From Bacteroidota bacterium (GTDB lineage Bacteria > Bacteroidota > Bacteroidia > Cytophagales > Cyclobacteriaceae), in assembly GCA_027592755.1 (NCBI GenBank), contig JAQCLE010000008.1, positions 1 to 64,000 on the forward strand: 64,000 bases of DNA, read 5' to 3'. The notes below the pieces were generated by a model. The model did no database searches. It was not told where the DNA came from and saw only the letters and a program-made list of their open reading frames with translations. Made by a program: the position numbers and the translations under genes. Below are positions 45,801 through 55,202 of this stretch, piece after piece (positions within the stretch are counted from its first letter, which is position 1; the number at the start of each line of letters is the position of its first letter).

Positions 45801-46803
45801 TCTTTTTGGGGAGACCAGAGCTAATCTCTTTTATCTTGTCTTTTACATTATTAATCACATGCAGAGGATTAGCTCCATAGCGAGCTACAACCACGCCACC
45901 CACTACTTCAGCGCCACCTTTATCCAACAAACCTCTGCGTGTGGCAGGGCCCAAACTGACAGATGCTATTTCTTTTATACGAATGGGAACATTATCCTGA
46001 ACGGCAACTACCGCTTTTTCAATATCTTCTACTGACTTGATGTACCCCAGGCCACGCACCAGGTATTCTGCCTGGTTGATTTCAATGGTTTTGGCTCCCA
46101 CGTCTCTGTTGGACTTTAGAACGGCTTGCATCACCCTGTGAAGTGGAATATCATAAGCTTTGAGGGCATCTGGGTTTACATCGATTTGGTACTCTTGAAT
46201 AAACCCGCCGATGGAAGCAACTTCTGAAACACCTTCCGTAGCATTCAATCCATACTTCACATAGAAATCCTGAACGGTACGAATTTCATGTAAATCCCAG
46301 CCACCTGTGGGGTTTCCTTCCTTATCCCGACCTTCAATTGTATACCAATATACCTGCCCTAACGCAGTAGCATCGGGTCCAAGGGCCGGTTGTACTCCTT
46401 CAGGTAAAAGACTTGATGGCAAGGAGCTAAGCTTTTCCAGAATCCTTGAGCGTGACCAATAGAATTCAATTTCTTCTGAGAAGATGATATAAATACTCGA
46501 AAAGCCGAAAATAGACGAGCTCCTAATTGATTTCACTCCCGGAATACCCAGAAGATAGGTCGTGAGAGGATAGGAAATTTGGTCCTCAATATCTTGTGGC
46601 GACCGTCCAGGCCATGGCGTAAATACAATCTGTTGGTTTTCTCCAATATCCGGGATGGCATCAACAGGCACCGGATCGCGTGGAAGCCAGTCCATACTCC
46701 AGCTAAAAGGCGCCGTGGATACTCCCCAACCCATAAATATGAGTATCAACAACCCGGTCACGAGTTTATTCTCTAGAAAGTATTTAATCAGTTTATTAAG
46801 CAT
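42823..46803 (-). CDS. cusA: CusA-type RND metal efflux pump, long form
   Basis: 1326 residues against about 1050 for E. coli CusA. RND signatures include PVDAIPDIGENQQIVFTPWP, GIAIAIGTMVDLGIILSENI in helix 4, and GFIALFGIATDDGVLIATYL in helix 10. The extra length is a central hydrophobic insertion (about residues 540-690, several more helices) and a periplasmic insertion (about 790-880), both known in Bacteroidetes relatives. Two linkers in those insertions (RLKKLEVRNEKLDET at 45050 region; KKLEDRSWKLDKN at 44300 region) are encoded by the same simple repeats found between genes. It exports Cu(I)/Ag(I) or a similar ion with CusB and TolC. Confidence 0.9.
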   Translation of the reverse strand: MLNKLIKYFLENKLVTGLLILIFMGWGVSTAPFSWSMDWLPRDPVPVDAIPDIGENQQIVFTPWPGRSPQDIEDQISYPLTTYLLGIPGVKSIRSSSIFGFSSIYIIFSEEIEFYWSRSRILEKLSSLPSSLLPEGVQPALGPDATALGQVYWYTIEGRDKEGNPTGGWDLHEIRTVQDFYVKYGLNATEGVSEVASIGGFIQEYQIDVNPDALKAYDIPLHRVMQAVLKSNRDVGAKTIEINQAEYLVRGLGYIKSVEDIEKAVVAVQDNVPIRIKEIASVSLGPATRRGLLDKGGAEVVGGVVVARYGANPLHVINNVKDKIKEISSGLPKKTLTNGIESQLTIVPFYDRSELIYETLGTLEEALSLEILITILVVIMMVYNLRASILISSLLPIAVLMVFIAMRYFGVDANIVALSGIAIAIGTMVDLGIILSENILKHIDEAPPKQKLIDTIYNGSSEVSSAIVTAVSTTIVSFIPVFTMQAAEGKLFGPLAFTKTFALIAALIVSLFILPTLSHLFFGVKIKTKSVAKWFNISMLPIGIVCLFFSQIWAGMMLLAFGVVGVLKNVRSWRIERLKKLEVRNEKLDETETSIKQRIIKTGNWIIDYSDIIIVIIGVVWLLAKYWLPLGASKSLFQNVIFVALIVGFILGVFNLLEHYYKSILKWCLNHKATFLSIPTILILFGASIWLGFNTIFGFVATGFNGIGLDLRNTKAWSGLEESLPGVGKEFMPSLNEGSFLLMPTSMPHSGLEYNRKVLGQLDMLLANIPEVKLAVGKLGRVESALDPAPISMYENLINYKPEYMLNEKGWKMRFKVDDDGHYLLDGKKLEDRSWKLDKNKMWVYDGKDTIRQTSNFRALISVAPEFDITSIEDYLVTDPNGNYYRNWRSHIQSPDDIWDEIVQVTKIPGVTSAPKLQPIETRLIMLQTGMRAPMGIKVFGPNLQTIEQFGFQLEEILKNVPSVKAEAVFADQIVGKPYLHLNINRNEISRYGLSVEEVQQTIETAIGGMKITSTVEGRERFPVRVRYPRELRDDPESISKILIPTPVGAQIPISQVVDFEYVRGPQAIKSEDTFLVGFVLFDKQVDYSEVSVVNAAQEAIQQRIDSGDLTVPAGISYKFSGSYENQVRAEKRLAIIVPLVLAIVFLILYFQFSSVSTSLMVFTGIAMAFSGGFLMLWLYGQNWFANFSIFETNFRDLFQMHTINLSVAVWVGFIALFGIATDDGVLIATYLDQRFKQNKPSSRKEIRDAVIEAGLRRIRPALMTVATTMIALLPVLTSTGGGADIMIPMAIPSFGGMSFALVSIFIVPVLYSLREERKLRIEDRG

Positions 46804-46903
46804 AATTTTTGGTCTTTACAGAATCTTTATGTGGTATAGATTCATGCTATCCTGTAATAAAAGGATAGCAATTGCCCTGATTCGGGGCATTGTAAGACCA
46901 GTG

Positions 46904-47281
46904 CTAAATAAGAAAAGACTGAATTCGAATGTAGATATCCGATTCAGATGGAGGATGGGATCTTAAAGTGAGTTGTGAATTTTCAAACCCTAGATAATAA
47001 TCCAAACGAAAGCCAGAGACCTCGAAAATATCAATTACATCGGAGGCAAACGGAGGATTCAGTTTGAAATCAAAGGCTTGAAGCTGGAAATCATCTTTTA
47101 TAGAGAAATTCTCGGTTTCATTGTGGCAGCATCCCTCTGGCATCTCATCAGCACCGCAATTTGGCTCAGTATTTATAGCCGTGCTTCTTAGGATATTGCC
47201 ACAATAATGTTTAGTTACTGAAACTCCTATGGTAGAGAACAGGATTAGAGCTATCGTTAGTATTTGAGCTATTCTTCTCAC
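46904..47281 (-). CDS. HYC_CC_PP family protein
   Basis: 125 residues. Signal peptide to about residue 20, then the family's three landmarks in order: KHYCGN, EGCCHNE and LNPPFAS. The Cys/His positions suggest metal binding outside the cytoplasm. The family is largely restricted to Bacteroidetes and usually lies next to metal efflux genes, as here between cusA and copA. Reaction unknown. Confidence 0.85.
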   Translation of the reverse strand: MRRIAQILTIALILFSTIGVSVTKHYCGNILRSTAINTEPNCGADEMPEGCCHNETENFSIKDDFQLQAFDFKLNPPFASDVIDIFEVSGFRLDYYLGFENSQLTLRSHPPSESDIYIRIQSFLI

Positions 47282-47445
47282 CCTTTCTTTGTGATGAATT
47301 ATTGAAACCGAACAAATATACGATATAGTATAGTTGTAAGTTGTGCAAGATTTTGTTTAAAATGTGCAAAATTCTGCACAACTAACTGAGGTGTATCGTC
47401 CTGGAAAAATATTCGTTGAATACTGCGTTATGCATCATCATTCAT

Positions 47446-49782
47446 TTAAACCCTTAATCTTAAGGCATTTAGTATTACTGAAACTGAACTAAAACTCATG
47501 GCTGCAGCCGCCAGCATTGGGCTTAATAACAAACCAAATACCGGAAAAAAAATACCGGCAGCTACAGGGACACCAATAGAATTATATATGAAAGCAAAAA
47601 ACAGGTTTTGACGGATGTTTTTCATTACGTCCCTGCTAAGTCTTCTGGCATTTACAATTCCCTGGAGATTTCCCTTAACAAGAGTAATCCTGGCGCTTTC
47701 GATGGCAATATCAGTCCCCGTACCCATAGCGATACCAACGTCGGCCTGAGTGAGCGCTGGGGCATCATTAATACCATCACCTGCCATAGCCACCTTCGAA
47801 TTTTGAGATTGAAGTTCTTTAACGAAGTTAAATTTATCCTCAGGCAGGCAATTGGCTCTGAAGTCATCCAATTTTAATTCTTCAGCAACAGCCCTGGCGG
47901 TGTTTTCGTTGTCGCCGGTAAGCATAATGACCTTAAGCCCCATTGCCTGCAATTGGCGGATCGCCTCAGGAGAAGTTTCTTTAATTTGATCAGCTACACT
48001 CACTGCTCCGGCCAACTTATCGCCAATGACTAAATACATGACTGTTTGACCCAACTTTTGCAATGCTTCCATTTCTTTCAAATAGTCATCGGAGACTACA
48101 ACTTTCAGTTCTTCAACCAGCTTTTGATTACCCATGGCAATCAAATCATTGTTGATCCTGCCTTTCACGCCTTTACCGGTGATCGATTCAAATTCAGTTA
48201 CTTCCCTTAATTTGAGTCCCTTTTCTTTTGCCCCCTTAACAATCGCTTCTGCCAGGGGATGTTCACTGTGATTATCAATAGATGCAGCAAATAACAAGAC
48301 CTCGTCTTCAGATAAATCGCCAAAAGACATTGCCCTTTTAAATGAAGGCTTTCCTTCCGTTATGGTTCCGGTTTTATCGATTAGAAGGGTGTCAATTTTC
48401 TCCATTGACTCGATGGCTTCTGCATCCTTTACCAAGACACCTTGTTTAGCCCCTCTTCCGGTTCCCACAATGATAGACATCGGTGTGGCCAGCCCTAATG
48501 CGCAAGGACATGCTATGATTAATACAGAGACAGCATTTACAAAAGCATATACCAGGGCGGGCTCCGGTCCAAAGAAATTCCATATTAGAAATGTTGCTAC
48601 CGATGATCCAACAATGATTGGGACAAAGTATTTGGCAATGGTATCTGCCAGCTTTTGAATGGGGGCTCTTGAGCGGCTGGCCTTATTAACGAGATCTATT
48701 ATTTGAGCCAATAAGGTATCGCTGCCAATCTTGAGCGCCTTCATTTCGAAAGATCCAGTGCCGTTGATGGTACCCGCGGTTACATTGTCATTTTCCTGCT
48801 TTTCAACAGGAATCGGTTCGCCGGTGATCATACTCTCATCTACAATGCTTTTACCCTTCGTGACAGCTCCATCAACCGGTATTTTGTCTCCGGGTTTTAT
48901 TTTAATGATGTCCTGAACCTGAATGTCTTCGACGGCAATTTTAATTTCCACTCCATCTCTTAATACTAAGGCCTCAGGTGGCACGAGGTTGAGTAGTTCT
49001 TTGATGGCAGAATTGGTTTGTTGATGTGCCCTGAGCTCCATCACTTGTCCAATAAGCACCAGGGTAAGAATGACAGTAGCAGCTTCGAAATACAGATGAA
49101 CCTGACCATTCATCTTAAACTCATCTGGGAATAACTGTGGAAAAAGTAGAGCGACAACGCTAAATCCATAAGCCGCACCCACACCCAGGGAAATGAGCGT
49201 CCACATATTTGGTGACCACCTTCTTACAGAAGAATAGCCACGTTTGAAGAACTCCCCACTTGAATACAATAGTACAGGCGTGGACAAAATGAATTGAATC
49301 CAACCCCAAAGCCTGGGACTGGCAATTTCATTCAAGGGTAGGCCAATTAGCTCACCCATCGAAATGATGAAAACTGGCACCGTAAACAAAACGGCTACCC
49401 AAAACCTTTTTAACATCTTTTTATAGGATTGATCTTCCTGGTCATCGCTTATTTCAATATTTTTGGGTAAGAGGTCCATGCCGCAAATAGGACAGCTACC
49501 TGGTTTGTCCTGAACAATCTCAGGGTGCATCGGACATGTGTATTCTTTCTTTTTGGATTGTAATGACTCCTGCTTGACCAGGTGCATGCCACATACTGGA
49601 CAATTACCTGGCTCATTATATGTTTTAGTGCCTTCACATTGCATGGGGCAATAGTATTTGCCTGCGGGAGCATTAGTTTTTTCAATCTTTCCTTCGTCAG
49701 AATGTCCATCATTGTGACAACAACTGTGTTGTTCCGAAGTTGTTTGATGGTTTTGCTCGGCGTCTTTTTGTGCGGTTTCCAT
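47446..49782 (-). CDS. copA: Copper-translocating P-type ATPase
   Basis: 778 residues. The N-terminus has a Cys/His cluster (SCCHNDGHSDE) and two heavy-metal-binding domains (YYCPMQCEG...GMHLV and YTCPMHPEI...GMDLLP) in place of the usual HMA domains. P1B-ATPase signatures: CPC in ACPCALGLATP, phosphorylated Asp in DKTGTITEG, SEHPLAEAI, GDGINDAPAL, and eight predicted helices. It pumps Cu(I) or Ag(I) out of the cytoplasm. The HMA-AraC regulator is encoded immediately upstream on the same strand. Confidence 0.93.
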   Translation of the reverse strand: METAQKDAEQNHQTTSEQHSCCHNDGHSDEGKIEKTNAPAGKYYCPMQCEGTKTYNEPGNCPVCGMHLVKQESLQSKKKEYTCPMHPEIVQDKPGSCPICGMDLLPKNIEISDDQEDQSYKKMLKRFWVAVLFTVPVFIISMGELIGLPLNEIASPRLWGWIQFILSTPVLLYSSGEFFKRGYSSVRRWSPNMWTLISLGVGAAYGFSVVALLFPQLFPDEFKMNGQVHLYFEAATVILTLVLIGQVMELRAHQQTNSAIKELLNLVPPEALVLRDGVEIKIAVEDIQVQDIIKIKPGDKIPVDGAVTKGKSIVDESMITGEPIPVEKQENDNVTAGTINGTGSFEMKALKIGSDTLLAQIIDLVNKASRSRAPIQKLADTIAKYFVPIIVGSSVATFLIWNFFGPEPALVYAFVNAVSVLIIACPCALGLATPMSIIVGTGRGAKQGVLVKDAEAIESMEKIDTLLIDKTGTITEGKPSFKRAMSFGDLSEDEVLLFAASIDNHSEHPLAEAIVKGAKEKGLKLREVTEFESITGKGVKGRINNDLIAMGNQKLVEELKVVVSDDYLKEMEALQKLGQTVMYLVIGDKLAGAVSVADQIKETSPEAIRQLQAMGLKVIMLTGDNENTARAVAEELKLDDFRANCLPEDKFNFVKELQSQNSKVAMAGDGINDAPALTQADVGIAMGTGTDIAIESARITLVKGNLQGIVNARRLSRDVMKNIRQNLFFAFIYNSIGVPVAAGIFFPVFGLLLSPMLAAAAMSFSSVSVILNALRLRV

Positions 49783-49866
49783 AAGGAGTATGTTCTATCA
49801 CCAAATATACTACGAGGGGTTCCTCAAAGTTTTATACAATCTTCGTTACGTTTTATATGATTGTTG

Positions 49867-50436
49867 CTACACTTCATCAAGAGGCTTCCTCATGTTAGCT
49901 TGAGTTTTCTTGAATTGAGAAGGAGTCATTCCTATCGATTTTTTGAATTGATTAGAGAGATGTTGCACACTGCTATAATTCAGTTTGTAAGCAATTTTAC
50001 TCAGCGACAATTCATCATAAATAAGAAGTTCTTTCACTCTTTCCAGTTTTTGAAGGATGATAAAACGCTCAATTGTGATCCCCTCTACAGAAGAAAAGAG
50101 GGTGCTTAACGAATGGTAATTTTTGCCAATCTCTTGTTCAAGATAAGTTGAATAATTGACATTTAGAGGTTCCTTCTGATAAAGAATCTGCTTTAAAAGT
50201 AAATTCTTTATTTGCTCAATGAACTGGCTATTCTTTTGCTCCAAAAGTTCAAAACCACGTTTTTTAAGAGCATCACGTATCGATGATTTTTGTTCATCAC
50301 TGATCTCTGATTCAAGATTCACCATTCCCAATTGAATTGACTTGATTGGTATCTGTGCCAGATTAAATTCTTCCTCAACTGCTTCAATGCAACGCTGACA
50401 AACCATGTTTTTGATATAAAGCGTTTGTGGGCTCAT
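49867..50436 (-). CDS. HMA-domain AraC-type transcriptional regulator
   Basis: 189 residues. The N-terminal 70 residues form a ferredoxin-like HMA domain with the metal site MVCQRCIEA. The C-terminal 100 residues are an AraC DNA-binding domain (LSLSKIAYKLNYSSVQHLSN, then QFKKSIGMTPSQFKK). It likely senses copper directly and controls the downstream copA and perhaps the efflux genes. Fusion of a small HMA domain to AraC is common in Bacteroidetes near copper genes. 84 bases lie between it and copA. Confidence 0.88.
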   Translation of the reverse strand: MSPQTLYIKNMVCQRCIEAVEEEFNLAQIPIKSIQLGMVNLESEISDEQKSSIRDALKKRGFELLEQKNSQFIEQIKNLLLKQILYQKEPLNVNYSTYLEQEIGKNYHSLSTLFSSVEGITIERFIILQKLERVKELLIYDELSLSKIAYKLNYSSVQHLSNQFKKSIGMTPSQFKKTQANMRKPLDEV

Positions 50437-50492
50437 AAGGTCATATTAGAAGAGGAAATCTCCAAATATTTTGTCATACGGTGAATCCAGGC

Positions 50493-51269
50493 TTATTGAG
50501 CCAGCCAACCACCATCAATAGCGATTCCGGCGCCAGTCACAAAGCTGGAAGCTGGGCTTGACAAAAACAATGCCAGTGCTCCTATCTCATGAAGTTCACC
50601 CCATCGTCCCATTGGGATTTTCGATAGAAATTCTTTGAATTTCACCGGATCGTTGGTTAACGGAAGATTCATTTCTGTCGCAAATGGCCCTGGCAGCATT
50701 GCATTAACTGTAATATTTTCTTTAGCCACTTCGAGGGCAAGGGCTCTTGTTAGGTTGATAATCGCCCCTTTACTTGTCGCATATGGAGTACGATCAGCCA
50801 TGGCAACGTTAGAGAAGATAGAGCCAATATTTACAATCCTGCCATAGCCATTTTTCTTCATTATTGGAACAACCGCTTTACAGGTTAGCCATGATCCACT
50901 CACATTGATTTCAATCACTCGATTGAAGTCTTCAAGTGAAACGTCTTCTATAGAGCCACGGACATTGATGCCTGCTGAATTAACCAAGATGTCGATTTTT
51001 CCAAATTCAGCCTCCGTTACTGCCACGGCAGCGTTTACCAGAGCTTTATTAGACACATCACATTCAAAGGAAATGCATTTAACTGGATAGGCATCGGTAA
51101 TAATTTTTTGTGCGATTTGATTCTGCGTCATATCACGAGCTGCGATTGCAATGTTGGCACCGGCTTCTGCCAGGGCTTGGCAAATTTCAATTCCTAATCC
51201 ACGATTACCTCCTACGACAAGCGCTGATTGTCCACTAAGTTTAAATTGATTTAGGATGCTTACTGCCAT
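50493..51269 (-). CDS. SDR oxidoreductase, gluconate 5-dehydrogenase/KduD-like
   Basis: 258 residues. Rossmann motif GGNRGLG, NSAG, catalytic Ser (NIGSIFS) and Tyr-Lys (YATSK) are present; FKLSGQSALVVGGNRGLG and EVAKENITVNAMLPGPFATE fit the gluconate 5-dehydrogenase/2-deoxygluconate dehydrogenase branch. Might provide the KduD step missing near kduI, but it is 37 kb away and next to an MFS transporter. Transcribed with the same polarity as that transporter. Confidence 0.85.
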   Translation of the reverse strand: MAVSILNQFKLSGQSALVVGGNRGLGIEICQALAEAGANIAIAARDMTQNQIAQKIITDAYPVKCISFECDVSNKALVNAAVAVTEAEFGKIDILVNSAGINVRGSIEDVSLEDFNRVIEINVSGSWLTCKAVVPIMKKNGYGRIVNIGSIFSNVAMADRTPYATSKGAIINLTRALALEVAKENITVNAMLPGPFATEMNLPLTNDPVKFKEFLSKIPMGRWGELHEIGALALFLSSPASSFVTGAGIAIDGGWLAQ

Positions 51270-51383
51270 AATTATCGACGTTGATTATTGGTTTTGAGCC
51301 TGTAAGATATTAGATCAATCCCTTAAACGGAATATCTAACCTGTTAAATTGATAAAAGACGGAATGATATAGATGGATGGTGC

Positions 51384-52634
51384 TCAGGGAAGGGGCTCCA
51401 CCACAGTCTCAAGGATATTTTCGGTATTAGATACCGACGGTTCACCTTGCATTTGATTTGTCTCTGGAATAAATTTCCAAACTACCAAAGCCATAGATAC
51501 TACCGCCAGCGAACCAAGTAAAGTGTTGCCACCATAACCCATGCTGGCATAAAGTGGCCCAGATACTGCGGAACCTAATCCCATACCCAGCTGGCCAATT
51601 GAAATGCTTAGACACATCAGTTTTCCCCTTGAGTGATCGGAAGCTACCTCAGAAACAAGCGCTTGAAATGGAACCATCCGTCCGGAAACAACGAGCATTA
51701 CAAAGAAGAAGAAGGTATAAGTGGTTATTGATATATCAGTTATTGCTGTTATAGTTGCCAGCATAGCCACTGCAAGGGCAAAGCTTGATACAATGATGAT
51801 TGTTTTTCTTCCTTTTTTATCTGAGATCCTACCTGCTATAGGTCCGGCGATTACCATTGCCACACCACCAACAAGAAATATGAGTGCAATGTCATTGCCC
51901 GTGGCCCCTAATGTTTCAAGCCATGTGGGGAAATAAACCACGAAAGAACTCATACCCAGAAACATCAACATATAACCAACGGCAACTGAGCGGTAAACCG
52001 GCTTGCGAAGCATTTTAAGATAGTCCGTCAGTACAGATGGAATCGTGAGTTTGTCTTTTGAAAAAACTACGTTCGGTTGAGGCACATATAACCAAACCAA
52101 AACGAAAGTAAAGGCCATGGTGGCACAGAAAAAGAGAAAAGGAGCATCAAATCCATACCTGTCAGCTAACAAAGTTCCAAGTGGTATTCCAGCTATCTGG
52201 CCTACCGCACTACCTGTCATTGCAATCCCATTGGCCCATCCTCTTCTCTTTTTAGGGAACCGGTCTCCGATATACGCAACACAACTTCCGGTGAGAACAC
52301 CGCCAGCGGCCCCCGCTAATGCCCTTACAATGAGCATTGAAGTGTAATCAAAAGCTAATAAGTGGAGCGCAAGGCTGACGGTCATAACCCCGCTGCCCCA
52401 AAGAAGGATTTTTCGTCTTCCTATTTTATCTGAAATAGGACCAATAATCAGAGCGAAGACAGCCAAGGCAATGGCGTAAGATGTTATGAGCGTTCCTCTC
52501 AAACCTTCAGCGATATTTAGTTCTTCGCCTATTACGGATAAGATTGGCACAACAATAAAAAACTGGCTACTTGAGGAAAACATTAGCAGCCATAGCGCCG
52601 CGAGAATTAAAATGTTTTGGGATTTTTCTTGCAT
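51384..52634 (-). CDS. MFS transporter, drug/arabinose-efflux-like
   Basis: 416 residues with twelve predicted helices. The MFS loop motif GPISDKIGRRKILLWGSGVM lies between helices 2 and 3 and its counterpart GRISDKKGRKTIIIVSSFAL between helices 8 and 9. The family exports drugs or sugars, or imports metabolites, with protons; no substrate can be given. The gene directly precedes the SDR at 50493 on the same strand. Confidence 0.88.
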   Translation of the reverse strand: MQEKSQNILILAALWLLMFSSSSQFFIVVPILSVIGEELNIAEGLRGTLITSYAIALAVFALIIGPISDKIGRRKILLWGSGVMTVSLALHLLAFDYTSMLIVRALAGAAGGVLTGSCVAYIGDRFPKKRRGWANGIAMTGSAVGQIAGIPLGTLLADRYGFDAPFLFFCATMAFTFVLVWLYVPQPNVVFSKDKLTIPSVLTDYLKMLRKPVYRSVAVGYMLMFLGMSSFVVYFPTWLETLGATGNDIALIFLVGGVAMVIAGPIAGRISDKKGRKTIIIVSSFALAVAMLATITAITDISITTYTFFFFVMLVVSGRMVPFQALVSEVASDHSRGKLMCLSISIGQLGMGLGSAVSGPLYASMGYGGNTLLGSLAVVSMALVVWKFIPETNQMQGEPSVSNTENILETVVEPLP

Positions 52635-52791
52635 CAGATTTTAGTGCACTATGACCTTCTACGGTTAAGGACTAAAAAAGGTCGTCAATTTGGACAAATG
52701 GTTGGATTATTATGGAAAAAAACATTTTACACGCCAAAGATTAACGATTCGGTAACACCAGCCTGCTTAGATTTAAGGTTTGAAGAAAAAG

Positions 52792-53424
52792 ATGAATAAA
52801 CATAAATCATGGTTTCCTGAAGTACTTGGTTATTGCAATTCCCTTGAGTTGGAATTTGACCTGATTACAGAAGCGAGGAAAATTGAATTGCAGAAAATCC
52901 GGGATCATATTGTTGGCAAGATGAAAAGTGGCCAGGAAACCAGCCTGACTGTTATATGTACCCATAATTCAAGAAGAAGTCATTGTGGACAAATCTGGCT
53001 TCAGGTTGCTTCTGATTTTTATGGAATCGAAAACATTAAGACATTTTCCGGTGGAACAGAAGCAACGGCCTTTCACCAAAATGCGGTCGATGCTTTGAAG
53101 CGGACAGGATTTCAGGAAGCTCATGAACCGGGGGATAATCCCAGCTACAAATTGTCATACGCCTCTGGAAAAACGATTGAATGTTTCTCGAAAAGGTTTG
53201 ACCACGCCGTAAACCCATCTGATAATTTTGCGGCGATTATGGTGTGCAATGACGCTGCCGAAGCCTGCCCCTTTGTGCCTGGTGCTGAAAAGCGTTTTGT
53301 CCTGCCCTATGATGATCCCAAGGAATTTGATGATACTGATATGATGAAAGCTAAATATGACGAGCGATGGCGCCAGATAGCCAGAGAGATGTTTTATATT
53401 GTGAAAGATGTTGTTGGTTCTTAA
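52792..53424 (+). CDS. Arsenate-reductase/low-molecular-weight phosphatase-like protein
   Basis: 210 residues from the ATG at 52792. The P-loop CTHNSRRSHCGQ matches the CX5R(S) signature of LMW tyrosine phosphatases and thioredoxin-coupled arsenate reductases. Two cysteines near the C-terminal third (MVCNDAAEACPFVPGA) are placed like the redox pair of ArsC, and a phosphatase-type Asp lies in PYDDPKEF. Annotated relatives in Bacteroidetes are called protein-tyrosine-phosphatase; detoxification of arsenate fits the metal-resistance neighbourhood. Divergent from the MFS gene. Confidence 0.8.
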   Translation: MNKHKSWFPEVLGYCNSLELEFDLITEARKIELQKIRDHIVGKMKSGQETSLTVICTHNSRRSHCGQIWLQVASDFYGIENIKTFSGGTEATAFHQNAVDALKRTGFQEAHEPGDNPSYKLSYASGKTIECFSKRFDHAVNPSDNFAAIMVCNDAAEACPFVPGAEKRFVLPYDDPKEFDDTDMMKAKYDERWRQIAREMFYIVKDVVGS

Positions 53425-53487
53425 AAAGTGTCAGACCAAGAACCGTCCCGAAATCACAGTAAAGAAACATGGGACACCATATTCACT

Positions 53488-55035
53488 TTACAGCTGTCGT
53501 AAAAGGTTGTTGATCGATACCCTATCCTCTATCTGCCTTTTCAATTCGGGAATCGAAATACGTTCCTGAAGCATGGTGTCACGATTTCTTAAAGTGACGG
53601 TATCATCCTCCAGGGTTTGGTGATCTACTGTGATGCAGTAGGGGGTTCCGATGGCATCATGTCGCCTGTAGCGCTTTCCAATGGAGTCTTTTGCCTCATA
53701 TTGTGCCTGGAAGTCGAATTTCAATTTATCCATTATTTCCCGGGCTTTTTCAGGGAGTCCATCTTTGTTAATTAGTGGTAGAACTCCCACTTTAATTGGA
53801 GCAAGCGCATAAGGTATTTTTAGAACAGTTCGTTCACTGCCATCTTCCAGCGTTTCATCGGTATAGGAACTGGATAAAACCGCAAGGAACATTCTGTCCA
53901 AACCAATGGAAGTTTCTATTACATATGGAACATAACTTTCATTGTCATCACTATCGAAATAGTGGAGCTTTTTACCCGAGTGCTCTTCATGACTTTTCAG
54001 ATCAAAATCAGTCCTTGAGTGGATACCTTCCAATTCCTTAAATCCAATAGGGAAGTTGAATTCAATATCACAAGCGGCATTGGCATAATGCGCGAGATTG
54101 AGATGATCATGGAAACGGTAATTTTCTTCGGCAATACCAAGATTTTTATGCCATTTGAGTCTTGTTTGCTTCCATTGCTCATACCACTCAAGCTCTTCGC
54201 CGGGTTTGACGAAAAACTGCATTTCCATTTGCTCGAACTCCCTCATCCGAAAAATAAATTGTCGGGCGATGATCTCATTTCTGAAGGCTTTACCAATTTG
54301 TGCGATGCCAAAAGGGAGCTTCATTCTACCGCTTTTCTGAACGTTCAGGAAATTAACGAAGATTCCTTGAGCGGTTTCCGGCCTCAGGTAGATGGTGTTG
54401 GCGCCCTCTGCTGAAGCGCCCAATTCAGTGGAAAACATAAGATTGAACTGCCGGACATCCGTCCAGTTCCTGGATCCCGAAACAGGACAAGCAATTTCCA
54501 ATTCCTCAATGAGGGCTTTTACATCTGCAAAGTCCTTTTCCTCTGTCGCCTTTTTGAGCCGTGCATTGGTGGCATCAATTTTTTTCTTGTAATCAACTAC
54601 CCGCTGGTTGGTAGTTAGAAATTGTTCCCTATCAAAGCTGTCACCAAAGCGCTTGAAAGCTTTCTCAGCCTCTTTTTCAATTTTGGATTCTATTTTAGCA
54701 ATTGCTTCTTCAATAAGCGTATCCGCCCTGTACCGTTTCTTGGAATCTTTGTTATCAATTAACGGATCATTGAAAGCATCCACATGGCCGGAGGCCTTCC
54801 AGGTGGTGGGGTGCATAAAGATGGCAGCATCAATGCCAACAATGTTTTCATTCATTTGCACCATCGCCTTCCACCAGTACTCTTTGATGTTATTCTTCAG
54901 TTGGACACCATTCTGACCATAGTCATAGGTAGCACTCAAGCCATCATAGATTTCACTGGAAGGAAAAATAAAGCCATACTCCTTGGCATGGGCTATTGTA
55001 TGTTTAAGGGGATTACTTTCGTCGATTTTTGCCAT
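53488..55035 (-). CDS. glyS: Glycyl-tRNA synthetase (dimeric type)
   Basis: 515 residues from the ATG at 55035 (a non-ATG extension of 7 codons is unlikely). This is the alpha2 class II glycyl-tRNA synthetase: FIFPSSEIYDGLSATYDYGQ, NLMFSTELG, motif 2 region FRNEIIARQFIFRMREFEQM, motif 3 in ETSIGLDRMFLAVL, and the C-terminal anticodon-binding domain (IKVGVLPLINKDGLPEKARE). It charges tRNA-Gly in the cytoplasm. Essential housekeeping gene. Confidence 0.95.
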   Translation of the reverse strand: MAKIDESNPLKHTIAHAKEYGFIFPSSEIYDGLSATYDYGQNGVQLKNNIKEYWWKAMVQMNENIVGIDAAIFMHPTTWKASGHVDAFNDPLIDNKDSKKRYRADTLIEEAIAKIESKIEKEAEKAFKRFGDSFDREQFLTTNQRVVDYKKKIDATNARLKKATEEKDFADVKALIEELEIACPVSGSRNWTDVRQFNLMFSTELGASAEGANTIYLRPETAQGIFVNFLNVQKSGRMKLPFGIAQIGKAFRNEIIARQFIFRMREFEQMEMQFFVKPGEELEWYEQWKQTRLKWHKNLGIAEENYRFHDHLNLAHYANAACDIEFNFPIGFKELEGIHSRTDFDLKSHEEHSGKKLHYFDSDDNESYVPYVIETSIGLDRMFLAVLSSSYTDETLEDGSERTVLKIPYALAPIKVGVLPLINKDGLPEKAREIMDKLKFDFQAQYEAKDSIGKRYRRHDAIGTPYCITVDHQTLEDDTVTLRNRDTMLQERISIPELKRQIEDRVSINNLLRQL

Positions 55036-55139
55036 AAGGCGCAAAGATAAAAGCAATATTTTCTCAGGGGAAAGAAATGATGAAATGGATAAAAGCGTGG
55101 GTATTATTGGTTTTTAAGCTATTTATTTTGCTTTAACAT

Positions 55140-55172
55140 GAAAAAAGCCTCAAATCAAAGATTAGAGGCCTT
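55140..55172 (-). terminator. Terminator downstream of tRNA-like gene
   Basis: GCCTC-A-AATC (55147-55156) pairs with GATT-A-GAGGC (55160-55169); on the minus strand the stem is followed by six or more T residues. It lies 31 bases past the encoded CCA of the tRNA-like gene and before glyS. Confidence 0.75.
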
Positions 55173-55202
55173 TCCAAATAAACAACATTAACCCAAAAAT
55201 GA

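Noticed and set aside
46579-46966. Possible plus-strand genes opposite the start of cusA
   Set aside because: These frames are antisense to a strong RND gene, lack start signals and have no domain content.
52617-52799. A 60-codon frame between the MFS and phosphatase-like genes
   Set aside because: It begins inside the MFS gene on the opposite strand, has no recognisable motif and runs into the next gene in another frame.
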